64,000 nt of DNA from Lachnospiraceae bacterium (GCA_017472325.1 JAFUQM010000079.1:1-64000), one strand, 5' to 3'. Positions 35,573 to 45,330 are shown, numbered from the stretch's first letter. Notes: a model not told the origin generated them from the letters alone. Numbers and translations are program-made.

Positions 35573-36616
35573 ATGGCAACAACATCTGGAAGTCGTCCAA
35601 AAACGGCTCTTATCTTCTTTTTTCTTTTTGCTTTGATTGCATTACTCGTGATATGTATTATATTACAAGGAAAAATCGAGCAAAATCCACCCGGTACCAT
35701 TGGTAATACGGCCGGTAATCTTAATAACAAAGGACTCTTTTGTGAACAAAACGGTGTCGTATATTTTGCAAACGCCTATGATAATGGCACTTTGTATTCT
35801 ATGAATGCAGATGAAACCAATATCCAAAAGCTTTCTGATGCACAGGCACAATCCATCAATGCTGCTGGAGATTATCTTTATTATTATCAAACAGATATTG
35901 CTGGAGATAAAGATTTGGGATTTATCGCTCATGCTCTTGGCTTATATCGTTCTAAGACAAACGGCAAAGATGCTTTATGCCTTAAAAGAGATCCATGTGC
36001 TACTGTTGTCCTCGTAGATAATACACTATATTATCAGCATTTTGACAATCAGGGAGCCGGTATGACACTCTACCAGATGGATACGGATAAGAAAAATGAC
36101 AAACAAGTACTCAAGGAAGCTGCCAATCCTGCCTCTATCCAGGATGGCTGTATCTATTATAATGGTACTACAGACAACCATCATCTCTATCAATATAATA
36201 CCTATACGGGGACTTCAAGCATTATCTGGAACGGTAATCTATGGAATCCCGTTGTCATTGGTAATTATGTGTATTACATGGACGTATCAGACAATTACAA
36301 ACTTTGCAGACGTCAGTTAGATGCCGAAGGCACCGAACTCCTGACTACAGACAGGGTCGATATGTTCAATATCTATGGAGACTACATTTATTATCAGAAA
36401 AGTTCTGCGACAGAGCCTGCATTAAAAAGAATGCGTCTAGACGGCAGCGAAAACGAAATCGTTGCAGAAGGAGTTTACCAAAATATTAATATTACTTCAT
36501 CTTATGTGTATTTTAATGCATACGACGCACCAACACCAGTATATAAAACCCCAGTATATGGTCCCGTGAATGTTACTGAATTTACTGCTGCAGCAGTTGC
36601 CGTATCAACAAAATAA
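35573..36616 (+). CDS. Membrane-anchored DUF5050-like beta-propeller protein
   Basis: A 347-residue protein. After a short cytoplasmic start (MATTSGSRPKT), a single hydrophobic helix (residues about 12-35) acts as signal anchor, so the rest is outside. The remainder is built from repeats of about 40 residues with YF or YYYQ strands and N-G-D turns (for example GVVYFANAYDNGTLYSMNAD and DYLYYYQTDI), as in DUF5050/YWTD-like propellers. A role in sensing or binding at the cell surface is possible, but not shown. The frame is open from 35354, but the ATG at 35573 has AAGGAGA at the right distance and the promoter lies downstream of 35354. Confidence 0.72.
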   Translation: MATTSGSRPKTALIFFFLFALIALLVICIILQGKIEQNPPGTIGNTAGNLNNKGLFCEQNGVVYFANAYDNGTLYSMNADETNIQKLSDAQAQSINAAGDYLYYYQTDIAGDKDLGFIAHALGLYRSKTNGKDALCLKRDPCATVVLVDNTLYYQHFDNQGAGMTLYQMDTDKKNDKQVLKEAANPASIQDGCIYYNGTTDNHHLYQYNTYTGTSSIIWNGNLWNPVVIGNYVYYMDVSDNYKLCRRQLDAEGTELLTTDRVDMFNIYGDYIYYQKSSATEPALKRMRLDGSENEIVAEGVYQNINITSSYVYFNAYDAPTPVYKTPVYGPVNVTEFTAAAVAVSTK

Positions 36617-36644
36617 ATAACGAATAAATAATCCATATATAAAA

Positions 36645-36694
36645 ATGAATTACAGGAGCTGGCACTTAATTGCGAGACAGCTCCTGTAATTCAT
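36645..36694 (-). terminator. Terminator overlapping the end of folBK
   Basis: A perfect 17-bp stem (arms 36645-36661 and 36678-36694). The right arm is the coding sequence for the last residues of FolBK (NELQEL), and the stop codon TAA lies in the loop. On the minus strand it is followed by TTTTTATATAT. It may also stop the convergent gene at 36616. Confidence 0.85.
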
Positions 36695-37493
36695 TTAACA
36701 TCTGATGCACTGTTTTCCCTAATACTGCATGGCGCTTATATGGCGCAATGTCATTCATTGGAATCAGCACAAATTCTCGGTTATGCATATCTGCGTGTGG
36801 AATTGTCAATGTTTCACTATCATATACAAGATTATCATAGAAAATAATATCCAAATCCAATGTACGCGGTCCCCAATGAATAAGACGTTCTCTTCCTGCC
36901 TGTTGCTCTATTTCATGCAAAAAATCAAGCAATTCCTCTGGCAAAAGCAGTGTTCTTATTTCCATAGCTCCATTTAGGAAATCCTCCTGTTCCACACCAC
37001 CATATGGCTTGGTCACAAGCAACTTAGATACGCTTATCACATTTAATAACGGATGCTTTTTAATTTTTTCTATAGCCTGCTCTATATATTGCTGTTTATC
37101 TCCCATATTAGAACCGATTGCTATATATGCTGTATGCCACGCTCTTTCTATTTCTACAGATACAGACGCAAACGGTAATCCAATCGGAGCAGAAGGTTTC
37201 CGTATTTCAAGCTGTAACACTTCTATTAACGGAAATTGCAGCAATACTGCCTCAGCCATTCTTTCTGCAACAGTTTCAATCAATTGAAATGTATGCTGCT
37301 TCATAAAATCGTTCATAAAATGGCAAACTTCTCCATAATGTACTGAGAGCGTAAGATTATCTGATTTGCCAGCCTCTCGTGTCTGTAAATATAACGTTGC
37401 ATTAATATAGAAGTTTTGCCCGTTCTCATTTTCTTCCGGATAGACTCCATGATATGCAAATACTTCCAAATCTTCTATTTTGATCTTGTCCAT
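36666..37493 (-). CDS. folBK: Bifunctional dihydroneopterin aldolase/HPPK
   Basis: A 275-residue fusion of two consecutive folate enzymes. Residues 1-117 are FolB (DLEVFAYHGVYPEENENGQNF, then LIETVAERMAEAVL), which cleaves dihydroneopterin to 6-hydroxymethyl-dihydropterin. Residues about 118-275 are FolK (AYIAIGSNMGDKQQYIEQAI, then GPRTLDLDIIFYDN and IPHADMHNREFVL), which adds pyrophosphate from ATP. It is the last gene of the folate operon. Its final codons form one arm of the terminator. Confidence 0.95.
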   Translation of the reverse strand: MDKIKIEDLEVFAYHGVYPEENENGQNFYINATLYLQTREAGKSDNLTLSVHYGEVCHFMNDFMKQHTFQLIETVAERMAEAVLLQFPLIEVLQLEIRKPSAPIGLPFASVSVEIERAWHTAYIAIGSNMGDKQQYIEQAIEKIKKHPLLNVISVSKLLVTKPYGGVEQEDFLNGAMEIRTLLLPEELLDFLHEIEQQAGRERLIHWGPRTLDLDIIFYDNLVYDSETLTIPHADMHNREFVLIPMNDIAPYKRHAVLGKTVHQMLNELQELSRN

Positions 37494-37516
37494 TTCATAT
37501 CCCTTCCTACCTTATC

Positions 37517-38326
37517 TCACTGACTGTTTCGAATCGCTTCCGTCATACGGATGATGCGCATATTTTCCTTCACATCATGTACTCTGACAAAAGTACAGCC
37601 TTTTAAAACTGCCATTGTTGTTGTAGCCAGCGTCCCTTCCAGACGCTCTTCTACAGGCAAATCCAATGTCAATCCGATCACCGATTTCCTTGATGTTCCG
37701 AGCAATATCGGATACCCAAACATATGCAGGGAATCTATGTGATTTATCATCAATAGATTTTGCTCGTACGTTTTAGCAAAGCCAATTCCTGGATCTAAAA
37801 TTATATTATGTCCTGCAATCCCAGCTCTTGCTGCAATCTGAATCGTCTCTGTCATATCTCCAGCCATATCCTGTAGAAAATCCTTATAAACTGCTTCTTT
37901 TCTATTATGCATCAGACAACATGCCACATCATGCTCTGCAATCACATTTGCCATATCCGCATCATACTTTAATCCCCAGATATCGTTAATCATATCTGCA
38001 CCAGCTTTAATCCCTGCTAGTGCCACCTTACTCTTATATGTATCTAAAGAAACCGGTATATCAAATCTTGCCTTTACCGCCTCAATGACTGGAGCAATTC
38101 TTTCCATTTCTTCTGACTCAGACAGCATAGTGTACCCTGGTCTTGTAGATTCACCACCAATATCTATGATGGATGCACCTTCTTCTATCATTTGCTCGGT
38201 ACGTTTTAATGCCACATCTAATTCCTTATATTTTCCTCCATCAGAAAAGGAATCCGGCGTTATATTCAGGATTCCCATACAATAGGTTCTATTTACTGTA
38301 TCAAATACACGATTTCCAATCCTCAT
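37517..38326 (-). CDS. folP: Dihydropteroate synthase
   Basis: A 269-residue TIM-barrel enzyme that joins p-aminobenzoate to hydroxymethyl-dihydropterin diphosphate; it is the sulfonamide target. The motifs are MGILNITPDSFSDGGKY, IDIGGESTRPGY, ILDPGIGFAKT and LLGTSRKS. An ATG at 38338 is in frame, but GGAG (which overlaps it) is correctly placed for the ATG at 38326. It starts 13 bases from the stop of the HD gene. Confidence 0.95.
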   Translation of the reverse strand: MRIGNRVFDTVNRTYCMGILNITPDSFSDGGKYKELDVALKRTEQMIEEGASIIDIGGESTRPGYTMLSESEEMERIAPVIEAVKARFDIPVSLDTYKSKVALAGIKAGADMINDIWGLKYDADMANVIAEHDVACCLMHNRKEAVYKDFLQDMAGDMTETIQIAARAGIAGHNIILDPGIGFAKTYEQNLLMINHIDSLHMFGYPILLGTSRKSVIGLTLDLPVEERLEGTLATTTMAVLKGCTFVRVHDVKENMRIIRMTEAIRNSQ

Positions 38327-38339
38327 CACAAACTCCATT

Positions 38340-38843
38340 CTAATAGCGAAGCATCAGATTTTTCTTGTTCTGTTTCCAGTCACATTCTGCTTCTGCCGCA
38401 CATGCAAAACAACTCCGGCTCATCTTATCCGCCCTGTACAAAAGGCCTTCCAGATTATCCTTATCAACCACTTTTGGATTACGATGCTCCACTATTGCTG
38501 CAGCAATCTCTTCTATTTCTGCATTGCTAAACCCACATTCACGCAAAATGACCGTCGCAATTGGCGCACTTGCCTGCTCATGTGGTGTTCCATTGGCGTA
38601 CTGCTCATATCTGCCAATGTCATGCAACAATGCCGCTGCATAAATCATCTCATATTCTACCCCATATTGCTCTTGCAAATTAAGAATCATTGCAATTCGT
38701 GCTACATCCAGAAAATGTACCATATTATGTCTGCAAAACCTTCTATCAACTTCTGCTTCCTCTATTTTATGATAATTTTCCAAAAATAAATCATGATTTA
38801 ATATTTCGTTTATTCGCTTGTTGTTTTCACTGAATTTCTTCAT
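38340..38843 (-). CDS. HD-domain hydrolase in the folate operon
   Basis: A 167-residue protein with a full HD metal site: CRHNMVHFLDVARIA (first His), ALLHDIGRYEQ (His-Asp) and AIVEHRNPK (late His), plus a helix with DKMSRSCFAC. HD enzymes hydrolyse phosphate esters and (d)NTP-like molecules. The gene sits between folE and folP. The pathway step between those two enzymes, removal of diphosphate from dihydroneopterin triphosphate, has no recognised gene here (no Nudix gene), so this protein is a candidate for it. The biochemical role is inference. Confidence 0.8.
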   Translation of the reverse strand: MKKFSENNKRINEILNHDLFLENYHKIEEAEVDRRFCRHNMVHFLDVARIAMILNLQEQYGVEYEMIYAAALLHDIGRYEQYANGTPHEQASAPIATVILRECGFSNAEIEEIAAAIVEHRNPKVVDKDNLEGLLYRADKMSRSCFACAAEAECDWKQNKKNLMLRY

Positions 38844-38927
38844 CCTATTACTACACTTTTCTATTAGAATCTCGCCATCTAAATTATCTATATCTTAAAT
38901 CACATGGCTTCTTATTGACGATAGCTT

Positions 38928-39485
38928 TTACTTTCTTATCATATTAAAAAATGTATTCTGCAATTTCTCTGATTCCTGAAAGCTACCTCTTGTTACCACT
39001 GTTACAGTACTGCTTCCTGGCTTTTTCACACCACGCATCGTCATGCACATATGCTCTGCTTCTACCATAACCATAGCACCTTGCGGTTCTAGATGTTCCA
39101 TGATGGCATCTGCTATCTGTGCTGTCATCTGTTCCTGCAACTGTGGACGACGTGCAAATACCTCCACAGTTCTTGCCAGCTTACTCAGTCCAACCACTTT
39201 ACCATTCGGAATATATGCTACATGAGCTTTTCCATAAAATGGCATCAAATGATGCTCACATGTAGAATAAAATACGATATCCTTTTCTACTACCATTTCA
39301 TTATTCTCTACATGAAACGTTTTAGATAATGGCACAGCTGCATCTTCATCCATACCTGCAAAGATTTCCGCATACATTCTGCCAATACGTGCCGGTGTTT
39401 CCACAAGCCCTTCTCTTGTAACATCTTCACCGATTCCTTCCAACAATAACTTTACCGCTTCTTCAATCTTCTTTTGATCTACCAT
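38928..39485 (-). CDS. folE: GTP cyclohydrolase I
   Basis: A 185-residue FolE that turns GTP into 7,8-dihydroneopterin triphosphate, the first step of folate synthesis. The signatures are [20 protein letters not shown], the zinc-site [18 protein letters not shown] and [12 protein letters not shown]. The start has AGGAGA upstream and overlaps the end of folC by 23 bases. The downstream gene is the HD-domain protein. Confidence 0.96.
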   Translation of the reverse strand: MVDQKKIEEAVKLLLEGIGEDVTREGLVETPARIGRMYAEIFAGMDEDAAVPLSKTFHVENNEMVVEKDIVFYSTCEHHLMPFYGKAHVAYIPNGKVVGLSKLARTVEVFARRPQLQEQMTAQIADAIMEHLEPQGAMVMVEAEHMCMTMRGVKKPGSSTVTVVTRGSFQESEKLQNTFFNMIRK

Positions 39486-40788
39486 GCGAATCTCTCCTGA
39501 TTTTATGTTTATTTTTTACAATTTCTGTCAAAGCTCCAAGATACGAAAGAGAGCCAAATGCAATAATGACAGTATCCTTTTTCGCTAACAGATAACTGAT
39601 TTCTACTGCTTCTTCCAGACTATCCGCCACAGTGACACATGAATGATATTTTTGTACTTCCTGTGCCAGTTCATACGCCTGCAACGCTCTGGGATTATGC
39701 GGAGGTGTGACTGTGATAATATGTTCTGCCGCACGATGCGTTGCTTCTATCATCTTAACATACTCCTTATCCCTTAACACTCCCATTATATAAATAATTC
39801 TCTTGTTTGTAAAATAAAACTGTATTGATTCTGCCAGCTTTTTTGCTGCATCTTCATTATGTGCCCCATCTATCACAAATAGAGGTTTTTGTGCAATCAC
39901 ACTAAATCTTCCATGCCACTGTGTCTGCTCCAGACCTGTAAGCATATCTTTCGTTGAAACCGGATAGCCTGCTTTCGCAAGCACTTCTAATGTCTCAATA
40001 GCCAGAATACAATTTGCAATCTGGTACTTTCCCGCCATGTGTATTACTATATTTTTCCAGGTTTTATAAGAAAAACATTGTTTGTTAATTCCATATTTAA
40101 CTTTCTCTATTTTAGTAAAGTCCGCCACCCTCAATTCACAGTTAAATGCCTCACATTTCTGCTCTATGACATGCATTACCTCTGCTTCCTGTTTTGCAGT
40201 TATTACATAACAATTGTTTTTTATAATTCCGACCTTGTTTTCAGCAATTTTATCCAATGTATCACCTAAAAATGCCATATGATCCATACTAATGGAGGCA
40301 ATAACGGCTGCCAACGTCGTTGTAATAATATTGGTTGCATCTAATGTACCACCAAGTCCAGTTTCCAGTACAACAATATCACATTGCTTCTCTTTGAAAT
40401 ATAGAAACCCCAATGCGGTTTCTACTTCAAAGATTGTCGGATGCATCAAGCCCTCCGCCTGCATGCTGTCTGCAGCTTGTTTGATGCGTTCCATATAAGC
40501 ACACACATCCTTTTTCGTAATCATTCTGCCATTAATCTGAAATCGTTCCCTATAATCAGAAATTGTTGGAGAAATATATCTGCCAGTTTTATAGCCTGCA
40601 TGTGCCAACACTGTTGAAATATAAGCAAGTGTCGAGCCTTTCCCATTTGTACCAGCAATATGAACAAACTTCAATGCATTCTGCGGATTATCAAGACGTG
40701 CCAGCAATTCCCGGATATTATCCAACCCAGGAACACTCCCATATTGACTTATGTTCTCTATATAATTCATCATTTCCTGATAATTCAT
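39463..40788 (-). CDS. folC: Folylpolyglutamate/dihydrofolate synthase
   Basis: A 441-residue Mur-ligase-like enzyme that adds glutamate to dihydropteroate and to folates. The P-loop is in [17 protein letters not shown] (residues about 41-57). [29 protein letters not shown] and the C-terminal [13 protein letters not shown] also fit FolC. It is the first gene of the folate operon and overlaps folE. A divergent small membrane protein gene starts about 100 bases away. Confidence 0.95.
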   Translation of the reverse strand: MNYQEMMNYIENISQYGSVPGLDNIRELLARLDNPQNALKFVHIAGTNGKGSTLAYISTVLAHAGYKTGRYISPTISDYRERFQINGRMITKKDVCAYMERIKQAADSMQAEGLMHPTIFEVETALGFLYFKEKQCDIVVLETGLGGTLDATNIITTTLAAVIASISMDHMAFLGDTLDKIAENKVGIIKNNCYVITAKQEAEVMHVIEQKCEAFNCELRVADFTKIEKVKYGINKQCFSYKTWKNIVIHMAGKYQIANCILAIETLEVLAKAGYPVSTKDMLTGLEQTQWHGRFSVIAQKPLFVIDGAHNEDAAKKLAESIQFYFTNKRIIYIMGVLRDKEYVKMIEATHRAAEHIITVTPPHNPRALQAYELAQEVQKYHSCVTVADSLEEAVEISYLLAKKDTVIIAFGSLSYLGALTEIVKNKHKIRRDSHGRSKED

Positions 40789-40849
40789 GCTCTTATTCTC
40801 CTATTATGCCAGATTTCATATTATTAAATATAGTTTTAATTTTTGAATT

Positions 40850-40879
40850 TGTATAAAATATAGATTTTGTACCATACTA
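40850..40879 (+). promoter_or_regulatory. Sigma-F/sigma-G-like promoter, possibly leaderless
   Basis: TGTATA (40850-40855), 17 bases, CATACTA (40873-40879) fits the forespore pattern. The gene's ATG is only six bases past the -10 box, and no Shine-Dalgarno sequence is present. Confidence 0.5.
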
Positions 40880-40884
40880 ATAGT

Positions 40885-41292
40885 ATGAAAAAAATAGTTT
40901 CTAATTTTATTACGTGCGGCATCGCTGGTTGGTGCCTCGAAATCATATTTACTTCCCTGCATTCCTTTCAAAAGCGTGAAATGCAACTCAAAGGCAATAC
41001 TTCCATCTGGATGTTTTTTATTTATGGAATGGCTTCATTTTTACTTCCTCTATTCCACCTGTTAAAACATTGTGGGCTATGGCTTCGTGGCAGTATTTAT
41101 GCTGTTTGTATCTTTATCGGCGAATTTCTCTCCGGCTCTTTTCTGCGCAAATATGACATATGTCCTTGGGATTATTCCCGTTCCAAATGGCACATAAGAG
41201 AAATTATCCGCCTTGACTATTTCATAAATTGGTTTATTGCAGGCATTTTCTTTGAAAAATTAATGTTGCACCAGAATCGCAAATCCAATTAA
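40885..41292 (+). CDS. Small membrane protein of the putative ABC-transporter type IV (CmpB) family
   Basis: A 135-residue protein with about four hydrophobic helices. It resembles PF06541 proteins: an FITCGIAGWCLEIIFTSL start, YGMASFLLPL, the helix with FIGEFLSGSF and the motif DICPWDYS followed by LDYFINWFIAG. These are common in Firmicutes and their function is unknown. A TTG six codons upstream is in frame, but it lies before the -10 box of the predicted promoter. The ATG at 40885 has no ribosome site, so leaderless translation is possible. The next Met would remove the first helix. Confidence 0.75.
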   Translation: MKKIVSNFITCGIAGWCLEIIFTSLHSFQKREMQLKGNTSIWMFFIYGMASFLLPLFHLLKHCGLWLRGSIYAVCIFIGEFLSGSFLRKYDICPWDYSRSKWHIREIIRLDYFINWFIAGIFFEKLMLHQNRKSN

Positions 41293-41317
41293 TAACATAC
41301 GTTTTCAAAACATTACA

Positions 41318-41365
41318 ACACCCCAGTTTCAACAACAGCGCCAAACTGTATTGAAACAGGGGTGT
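41318..41365. terminator. Hairpin between convergent genes
   Basis: Arms ACACCCC-A-GTTTCAA (41318-41332) and TTGAAAC-A-GGGGTGT (41351-41365) pair over 14 of 15 positions. There is only a poor T-run on either side. Confidence 0.55.
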
Positions 41366-41407
41366 ATGATGTGACAGAAAATATTTTCAATCATGTAACT
41401 CTCTCTT

Positions 41408-42754
41408 TTACATGGTAAGTTTTGTCTGCCTGCACAACTTGCGCATTGTCACAATATAAACAATCCATAAAAATACGCCTGCTGTGACCCATGCTGTTAC
41501 ATTTGCAATACATACTCCTAAATAACTCTGATAATGTGCTGCAATAAATGCAACAATTGCCCTACTAAACAATTCTATTACGCCTGCCATCATTGGCATT
41601 AAGGAAAATCCCGCTCCCTGCAATACATTGCGGAATATAAATATCATACCCAATGGAATAAAGCATACAGCACAAACAGTAATATACGTATTGGCATATC
41701 CTAATATATGACTTGTATCACCGCTTACAAATAATCTGATTAAATATGGCATCAAAAGAATACCAAGTACTGCTGCAACAATAGAATATACAGCAGAAAT
41801 CAGATTTGCCTGTCTTGTCCCTGCTTTGATACGTTCCAAATCATTCACGCCACGATTTTGCGCACTGTAGGTTGCCATTGTCATACCAAGTGCTCCGTAG
41901 CCTTGTGTCAATACCTGTTCTACCTTGCCAGCTGCTGTATATGCCGCAACAACAGTGGAGCCAAGTAAATTTAATGCACCCTGCAGTACAATTGCACCGA
42001 CTGCAGTAATCGAAAACTGTAATGCCATTGGAACACCAATAAAGAGCTGATTTCTCACACAATACCAATCTAAAGCAATATGCTCCTTTTGAATATTTAA
42101 AAGAGGTACTTTCTTTATAATATAAATCAGACATAATATACCGGAAATGCCTTGTGACGCCACCGTTGCAAGCGCAGCACCCGCAACACCCAATGAAAAT
42201 TGTAAAATAAATACAAGGTCAAGTACAATGTTTAATGCAGCAGAAATGATAAGAAAATACAAAGGAACCTTACTGTTTCCCACTGCACGAAGAATGCTTG
42301 CTGTAAAATTATACAATACACTACAACCTATACCGGCGCATATAATAACAATATAGTTTTTCGCATCCTGAAAAATATCTTCCGGCGTATTCATAAGCCG
42401 AAGCAATCCATCCATACAGCCAATACTAATGATTGTTAAAAGAATTGCTATCATTGCTGATAATACTGCTCCATTGCCAACACTCTTTTTCACGCCTTCT
42501 ATGTCCCCTGCGCCAAAACGTTGTGCTGTCAGTACGGTAAAGCCAGTTGAAAGTCCCATCATAAAGCCCAAAATCAGAAACATTATTGTTCCTGTCGCTC
42601 CAACCGCTGCCAATGCCTGTACACCAACAAATCTTCCTACAATAATTGTATCTGCCATATTATAAAACTGCTGAAACACATTCCCAATAAAAATAGGAAC
42701 CAAAAATTTCACAATTAATTTGAAAGGATTCCCCTTAGTCATATCAAGTTCCAT
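41408..42754 (-). CDS. MATE family efflux transporter
   Basis: A 448-residue, 12-span transporter of the MATE/NorM superfamily, with FVPIFIGNVFQQFYNMADTIIVGRFVG at the N-terminus and AYTAAGKVEQVLTQGYGALGMTMATYSAQNRG in the second half. Such proteins export cationic drugs or metabolites using Na+ or H+ gradients. The substrate is unknown. It stands alone, 66 bases after the PH-domain gene, and faces the small membrane protein gene. Confidence 0.92.
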   Translation of the reverse strand: MELDMTKGNPFKLIVKFLVPIFIGNVFQQFYNMADTIIVGRFVGVQALAAVGATGTIMFLILGFMMGLSTGFTVLTAQRFGAGDIEGVKKSVGNGAVLSAMIAILLTIISIGCMDGLLRLMNTPEDIFQDAKNYIVIICAGIGCSVLYNFTASILRAVGNSKVPLYFLIISAALNIVLDLVFILQFSLGVAGAALATVASQGISGILCLIYIIKKVPLLNIQKEHIALDWYCVRNQLFIGVPMALQFSITAVGAIVLQGALNLLGSTVVAAYTAAGKVEQVLTQGYGALGMTMATYSAQNRGVNDLERIKAGTRQANLISAVYSIVAAVLGILLMPYLIRLFVSGDTSHILGYANTYITVCAVCFIPLGMIFIFRNVLQGAGFSLMPMMAGVIELFSRAIVAFIAAHYQSYLGVCIANVTAWVTAGVFLWIVYIVTMRKLCRQTKLTM

Positions 42755-42819
42755 AAATCAACACCGTAATCCTTTTTGCTAAATTTTATATGAAATTCTA
42801 CGTTAAGTTTAATTCCTAG

Positions 42820-43191
42820 CTACGCCAATATATCCTCCACATCATCACCCGCACCAATATCAAGTGTATTGATGGTTCTACGTTTTAAGCGAGCTTTTTC
42901 TGATGCTTCAAATATAAAATCCTTGATTTCACGTGACATTTTAATATGTGTCAGCGTAATTGTTGGATTTGTCGTATCTCCTGTAAAGCAAACAATAGTA
43001 CCCAGACCAAAGATTCTTTCAAATAAGGATGTCTTTAACTGTACATCTTGAATTTTGTACATATAACAATCATTTTCTACTTTATTTAAAAATCCAGTGA
43101 TAATTGTCAGAACATCTTCTTTAATGATATATGTTGTAAATGTCCACGGTAATCCTAAAAACAACCATCTTTTCTTCTCTTTAAATTCCAT
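42820..43191 (-). CDS. PH-domain-like protein
   Basis: A 123-residue protein that is beta-rich with a C-terminal helix. It resembles bacterial PH domains (bPH_2 group): WTFTTYIIKEDVLTIITGFLNKVENDCYMYKIQDVQL, the YdbS-like pattern in which Asp-Val-Gln-Leu precedes FERIFGLGTIVCFTGD. No membrane segment is visible. It lies nine bases past the pyrI stop, so it may share that transcript, but no functional link is known. Confidence 0.7.
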   Translation of the reverse strand: MEFKEKKRWLFLGLPWTFTTYIIKEDVLTIITGFLNKVENDCYMYKIQDVQLKTSLFERIFGLGTIVCFTGDTTNPTITLTHIKMSREIKDFIFEASEKARLKRRTINTLDIGAGDDVEDILA

Positions 43192-43200
43192 TGCAACCTC

Positions 43201-43632
43201 CTAAATGTTTCTTTCCACTTTTTCTTCACAATATTTGCAACGATAAACTTCTTTTTCTTCATCTGTTAACACGAAAATATGTGGTAGCTCCTGTTCAATA
43301 GATGTAATACAACGTGGATTTTTACATTTAATTACGTTCTTGATTTCCTTTGGAAGTACAAGTTCCTGTTTTTCTACAATCTCACCGTCTTTGATAACAT
43401 TTACGGTAATATTATGATCAATAAATGCCAATACATCCAAATCGAGTTTATCAATATCACACTCTACCTTTAAAATATCTTTTTTACCCATTTTACTGCT
43501 TTTTGCATTTTTAATAATTGCTACCGTGCAATCCAGCTTGTCTAACTGCAAGTGATGATACAAACTCAGACTGCTTCCTGCTTTAATATGATCAAGTACA
43601 AAACCCTCTTCGATTTTCCCTACATTTAACAT
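43201..43632 (-). CDS. pyrI: Aspartate carbamoyltransferase regulatory chain
   Basis: A 143-residue PyrI. The N-terminal allosteric domain binds CTP/ATP, and the C-terminal zinc domain has the four cysteines in CKNPRC and YRCKYCEE, which hold the contact with PyrB. It makes the carbamoyltransferase responsive to end-product. The gene follows pyrB by four bases. Confidence 0.95.
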   Translation of the reverse strand: MLNVGKIEEGFVLDHIKAGSSLSLYHHLQLDKLDCTVAIIKNAKSSKMGKKDILKVECDIDKLDLDVLAFIDHNITVNVIKDGEIVEKQELVLPKEIKNVIKCKNPRCITSIEQELPHIFVLTDEEKEVYRCKYCEEKVERNI

Positions 43633-43636
43633 AGAT

Positions 43637-44554
43637 TTATCCCTCCTGCAACTCTAACAATGTGATAATCAATGCCATTCTTACATATACTCCATATTGT
43701 ACCTGTCTAAAATATGCGGCACGCGGATCATCATCTACCTCTACAGAAATCTCATTTACACGTGGCAATGGATGCAATACCAACATATCTTCCCGTGCGC
43801 ATTGCATTTTCTTCTTATCCAATATATAAAAATCCTTTAAACGTACATAATCTTCTTCATTAAAGAAACGTTCTCTTTGTACTCTTGTCATATAAAGCAA
43901 ATCCAGTTCTGGCATGGAGTCTTCCAATCGAATGACCTCTTCAAATGGAATATTCTTTGCCTTTAGCATATCAATAATATAATCTGGAATTCTTAATTCT
44001 TCTGGTGATATAAATATAAATTTAATATTTTCATATCTCACAAGCGCATTGATTAAAGAATGTACAGTACGTCCAAATTTCAAATCTCCGCAAAGTCCGA
44101 TTGTAAAATGATTCAGTCTTCCTTTCAAAGAACGAATTGTCAAAAGGTCCGTTAATGTCTGTGTTGGATGCTGATGTCCACCATCACCGGCATTGATAAC
44201 CGGTATACTTGCTTTTGTTGCTGCTACCATTGGCGCACCTTCCTTAGGATGGCGCATTGCACAAATATCTGCATAGCAGGAAATCATACGAATCGTATCC
44301 GAAACACTTTCTCCCTTTGCTGCTGAAGACGAACCTGCATCTGAGAAACCAAGCACCTGCCCACCCAGACTATACATAGCCGATTCAAAGCTTAACCTTG
44401 TTCTTGTACTTGGCTCATAAAAGCATGTTGCTAATTTTTTTCCTTCACATATATGTTTGTATTTATCTGGATTTGCTTCAATATCATTTGCCAAATCAAA
44501 TAATTTCTCTAACTCCTCAACTGTAAAGTCAAGTGGACTCATTAAATGTCTCAT
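43637..44554 (-). CDS. pyrB: Aspartate carbamoyltransferase catalytic chain
   Basis: A 305-residue PyrB that makes carbamoyl-aspartate in pyrimidine synthesis. [12 protein letters not shown] (carbamoyl phosphate site), [14 protein letters not shown] and [11 protein letters not shown] are present. It forms the holoenzyme with PyrI, encoded next. No PyrR-type attenuator was recognised in the short upstream region. Confidence 0.96.
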   Translation of the reverse strand: MRHLMSPLDFTVEELEKLFDLANDIEANPDKYKHICEGKKLATCFYEPSTRTRLSFESAMYSLGGQVLGFSDAGSSSAAKGESVSDTIRMISCYADICAMRHPKEGAPMVAATKASIPVINAGDGGHQHPTQTLTDLLTIRSLKGRLNHFTIGLCGDLKFGRTVHSLINALVRYENIKFIFISPEELRIPDYIIDMLKAKNIPFEEVIRLEDSMPELDLLYMTRVQRERFFNEEDYVRLKDFYILDKKKMQCAREDMLVLHPLPRVNEISVEVDDDPRAAYFRQVQYGVYVRMALIITLLELQEG

Positions 44555-44674
44555 TTTCTTTTCTCCCTTTCTATCGTTATAATCTGCCTAAACAAATTAT
44601 CCATACGTATTGCAAACTGCCTTATTCACAGAAACATAACCATTTCTGCTTGTCTTATGCCTTTTGCGCAAAAA

Positions 44675-44723
44675 AACGGATGAACAATATGCAAAGGTAT
44701 CTTTGCATTAAATATCATCCGTT
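44675..44723 (-). terminator. Nested-hairpin terminator of the nitroreductase gene
   Basis: Outer arms AACGGATGA (44675-44683) and TCATCCGTT (44715-44723), followed on the minus strand by seven T. The loop holds a second perfect hairpin, ATGCAAAG-gtat-CTTTGCAT (44689-44708). Confidence 0.85.
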
Positions 44724-44731
44724 ATTTATCA

Positions 44732-45271
44732 TCACTTATATGTCAGCAAATCTTCTACTGGTTTTCTTCTCGGTGCTACAGGCTCTTCTGCTGGATATCC
44801 AAGTGGTATTAATGCAACCAGTTCTCTATCTTCTGGAAGTTCTAATAAAGCTGTCGCTTTTTCTCTGTCAAAGATACCCAAAATAACAGAACCAAGACCA
44901 GCCTCGTGTGCTGCCAAAGAAAAAGTCTGTGCTGCAATACCTGTATCAAACATCTGCCATCTGTCACCTCTATCAGTAGAGAAAGAACCATCTCTTTCAA
45001 AACCACTTCTGCCCGTAATCATCGTAACCGCAATTAACATAGGTGCGCCCTTGATAATGTTACCATTATTTGGGTACGCATCCGTTGCTTCCTCAGCAAT
45101 ACGGTCCTTTAAAGCACCTTCTACTGCAACATATCTTGTAATCTGTGTATGCTTCCAGCTTGGTGCATAGGAGGCTGTCTCAACAATCTTCTCTAACAGG
45201 TCGTGTGGAACTGGCTGCTGCGTAAATTTTCTAACACTTCTTCTACCCTTTAAACATTCTACTGCATTCAT
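44732..45271 (-). CDS. Nitroreductase family protein
   Basis: A 179-residue FMN-dependent nitroreductase-like protein. CLKGRRSVRKFTQQPV at the start binds FMN phosphate. ETASYAPSWKHTQITRYVAV, FDTGIAAQTFSLAAHEAGLGSVILGIF and LIPLGYPAEEP are typical. Members reduce nitro-aromatics, flavins or quinones with NAD(P)H. The physiological substrate is unknown. GGAGG lies seven bases before the ATG, and a sigma-A promoter is upstream. Confidence 0.88.
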   Translation of the reverse strand: MNAVECLKGRRSVRKFTQQPVPHDLLEKIVETASYAPSWKHTQITRYVAVEGALKDRIAEEATDAYPNNGNIIKGAPMLIAVTMITGRSGFERDGSFSTDRGDRWQMFDTGIAAQTFSLAAHEAGLGSVILGIFDREKATALLELPEDRELVALIPLGYPAEEPVAPRRKPVEDLLTYK

Positions 45272-45330
45272 AAAAATACCTCCTACCCTGTTTGTTATCG
45301 TACCGTTTTATTGCTCATATTGTGAATCAA

